Below, piece by piece: positions 5,421 through 6,760 of a stretch of 6,760 nt of DNA. Each line of letters starts with the position of its first letter. Position 1 is the first letter of the stretch. The notes under the pieces are model-generated. The model searched no databases and was not told the DNA's origin. It worked only from the letters and a program-made list of their open reading frames with translations. Source of the stretch: Actinomycetes bacterium. GTDB taxonomy: Bacteria > Actinomycetota > Acidimicrobiia > Acidimicrobiales > Palsa-688. The stretch is taken from NCBI GenBank assembly GCA_021821705.1, contig JAKACE010000101.1, positions 1 to 6,760 on the forward strand. The letters are read 5' to 3'. The position numbers were made by a program, and so were the translations under genes.

Positions 5421-6737
5421 TCAGACGCGCGCCATGTTGGCGAACCGCGTGAAGTGGTCCAGGAACGCCAGCTTCTCGGTGCCGGTTGGCCCGTTGCGGT
5501 GCTTGGCGACGATTATCTCGGCGATGCCCTTGTCCTGGGACTCGTTGTTGTAAACCTCGTCACGGTAGATGAACATGACCACGTCGGCATCCTGCTCCAA
5601 GCTTCCCGATTCACGCAGGTCGGCCAGCACCGGGCGCTTGTCGGCCCGGGCCTCCAGGCTCCGGGACAACTGCGACAGCGCGACGACGGGTACGGACAGT
5701 TCCCTGGCGAGGATCTTGAGGCCCCGGCTTATCTCCGACACCTCCACCTGCCTGTTTTCAGACGACCCGTGACCGGACATGAGCTGGAGGTAGTCGACGA
5801 TTATGAGCCCCAGGCCCTCCCTGCTCTTGAGCCTGCGGGCCTTGGCCCGGATCTCCATGACCGTGAGGTTTGGGTTGTCGTCTATGAAGAGCGGGGCTTC
5901 TCCGAGCTTGCCTATGGCATTGACGACCTTGGGCCAGTCGGACTCATGGAGCCTGCCGTTGCGCATCCGGGCCGAATCGACCCGGGCCTCGGAGCACAGG
6001 AGCCGCTGTGTCAGCTCCAGGTGGCTCATTTCGAGCGAGAAGAACAGCACGGGTTGGCGCTTCTCGATGGCGGCATGTGAAGCCATCCCCAATGCGAAGG
6101 CCGTTTTACCCATGGAGGGCCTGGCGCCGACAATGACGAGGGCGTTGGGTTGCAGGCCGGACAGCCGCTCGTCCAGGTCGGCGTACCCCGTAGGGACGCC
6201 GGTTATGGCGTCGCCGCGGTTGTAGAGGGCTTCCAGGTGGTCGAGGCTGGCGGCGAGGAGCTCGCGCAGCGGCTTGAGCGTGTCGGTGACACGCCGCTCG
6301 ACGATGTCGAAGACCATGGCCTCAGCGCGGTCCAGGGTGGCGACAACATCGTCTGGAAGGGAGTAGCCCATCTCGGCTATCTCGCTGGCGACCCCTATGA
6401 GCCGGCGCAGAAGGGCATGCTCCTCGACGATCTTGGCGTAGCGGGCTGCGTTGGCTATGGCCGGTGTGTTGGCCTGGAGGGCCACCAGGTTGCCGGGGCC
6501 ACCGGCCGAATCGAGCAGGTCGGCCCGCTTGAGCTCGTCGGCGACGGTGACGGGGTCGGCCGGCTCGCCCTGGGCGTAGAGCGAGCAGATGGCCTCGAAC
6601 ACGTGGGCATGGGCGGGCCGGTAGAAATCGTCCGCCTTGCACAGCTCCACCGCCGACGAGATGGCGTCCCGGGACAGCAGCATCGCTCCCAGGAGTGACT
6701 CGTCGGCCTGGAGGTCGTGTGGCGGCACGCGCTCCAA
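5421..6737 (-). CDS. dnaB: Replicative DNA helicase DnaB (start uncertain, may extend beyond window)
   Basis: DnaB is the hexameric 5'-3' helicase that opens DNA at the replication fork and binds primase. From the TTG at 6737 there are 438 residues, against about 450 usual. The N-terminal DnaB domain spans about 5-105 (PPHDLQADESLLGAMLLSRD). The RecA-like domain from about 180 has TGYADLD, Walker A GARPSMGKTA (204-213, K211, T212), FFSLEMS (232-238), Walker B LIIVDYLQLM (311-320, D315), LSQLSRSLE and the C-terminal R.SGSLEQDADVVMF...R block. No intein interrupts it, although actinobacterial dnaB often carries one. The frame stays open upstream to the window edge, and no ribosome binding site precedes the TTG, so the true start may lie beyond 6760. 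A CCTGAGG direct repeat falls in this upstream part. It faces rplI tail to tail. Confidence 0.96.
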   Translation of the reverse strand: MERVPPHDLQADESLLGAMLLSRDAISSAVELCKADDFYRPAHAHVFEAICSLYAQGEPADPVTVADELKRADLLDSAGGPGNLVALQANTPAIANAARYAKIVEEHALLRRLIGVASEIAEMGYSLPDDVVATLDRAEAMVFDIVERRVTDTLKPLRELLAASLDHLEALYNRGDAITGVPTGYADLDERLSGLQPNALVIVGARPSMGKTAFALGMASHAAIEKRQPVLFFSLEMSHLELTQRLLCSEARVDSARMRNGRLHESDWPKVVNAIGKLGEAPLFIDDNPNLTVMEIRAKARRLKSREGLGLIIVDYLQLMSGHGSSENRQVEVSEISRGLKILARELSVPVVALSQLSRSLEARADKRPVLADLRESGSLEQDADVVMFIYRDEVYNNESQDKGIAEIIVAKHRNGPTGTEKLAFLDHFTRFANMARV

Positions 6738-6760
6738 GCGAGAACCTGAGGCCTGAGGCC

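Noticed and set aside
6150..6698. 182-codon + strand reading frame opposite dnaB
   Set aside because: It is antisense to the conserved N-terminal half of DnaB and is best explained as a shadow frame.
5421..6737. Intein in dnaB
   Set aside because: The Walker A and Walker B regions, where DnaB inteins usually insert, are continuous and the protein has normal length.
1..6760. CRISPR array, tRNA/rRNA gene, insertion sequence or phage remnant
   Set aside because: No regularly spaced repeats, no tRNA or rRNA signatures and no transposase or integrase motif were seen. All coding space is taken by housekeeping genes.

Overview
This window is 6.76 kb of high-GC bacterial chromosome carrying ordinary housekeeping genes. 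I see no mobile element, CRISPR array, tRNA, rRNA, phage gene or toxin-antitoxin pair. An actinobacterial host is the best reading. The evidence is strong G+C bias in third codon positions, a DUF5318-type protein (an actinobacterial family), the rpsF-ssb-rpsR-rplI cluster with dnaB next to it, and TAnnnT promoters placed so that transcripts would begin at or near a GTG codon. A deep-branching lineage such as Acidimicrobiia is possible, because a PilT-like ATPase is present and isoleucine codon use is odd, but the genus cannot be named from this sequence.

Layout on the + strand: the C-terminal part of a PilT-like ATPase (1-419); a CCA tRNA nucleotidyltransferase (461-1858, probably leaderless); a DUF5318 zinc-ribbon-like protein of unknown function (1973-2473); panB for pantothenate/CoA synthesis (2554-3372). 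A 231-bp intergenic stretch follows, with a candidate promoter and a hairpin resembling the S6:S18 autoregulatory leader. Next comes the tightly packed operon rpsF-ssb-rpsR-rplI (3604-5316). It ends at a strong hairpin terminator (5356-5386). On the - strand, dnaB (6737-5421, start uncertain) runs convergently into the same terminator.

The genes cover basic growth functions: tRNA 3'-end maturation, CoA precursor synthesis, ribosome assembly (bS6, bS18, bL9), single-stranded DNA protection and replicative DNA unwinding. In Mycobacterium tuberculosis the relatives of most of these genes lie on the two sides of oriC (DUF5318 Rv0049, rpsF-dnaB Rv0053-Rv0058, pcnA Rv3907c). The arrangement here therefore looks like a reshuffled version of an origin-proximal neighbourhood, with dnaB inverted relative to its usual direction.

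I did not find a new multi-gene system. The points worth a second look are small: the S6:S18 leader candidate, an acidic C-terminal tail on bS18, twin promoter-start modules before cca and the DUF5318 gene (one opening a six-codon upstream ORF), inverted dnaB, near-absence of ATT beside common ATA isoleucine codons, and stop codons sitting in hairpin loops.
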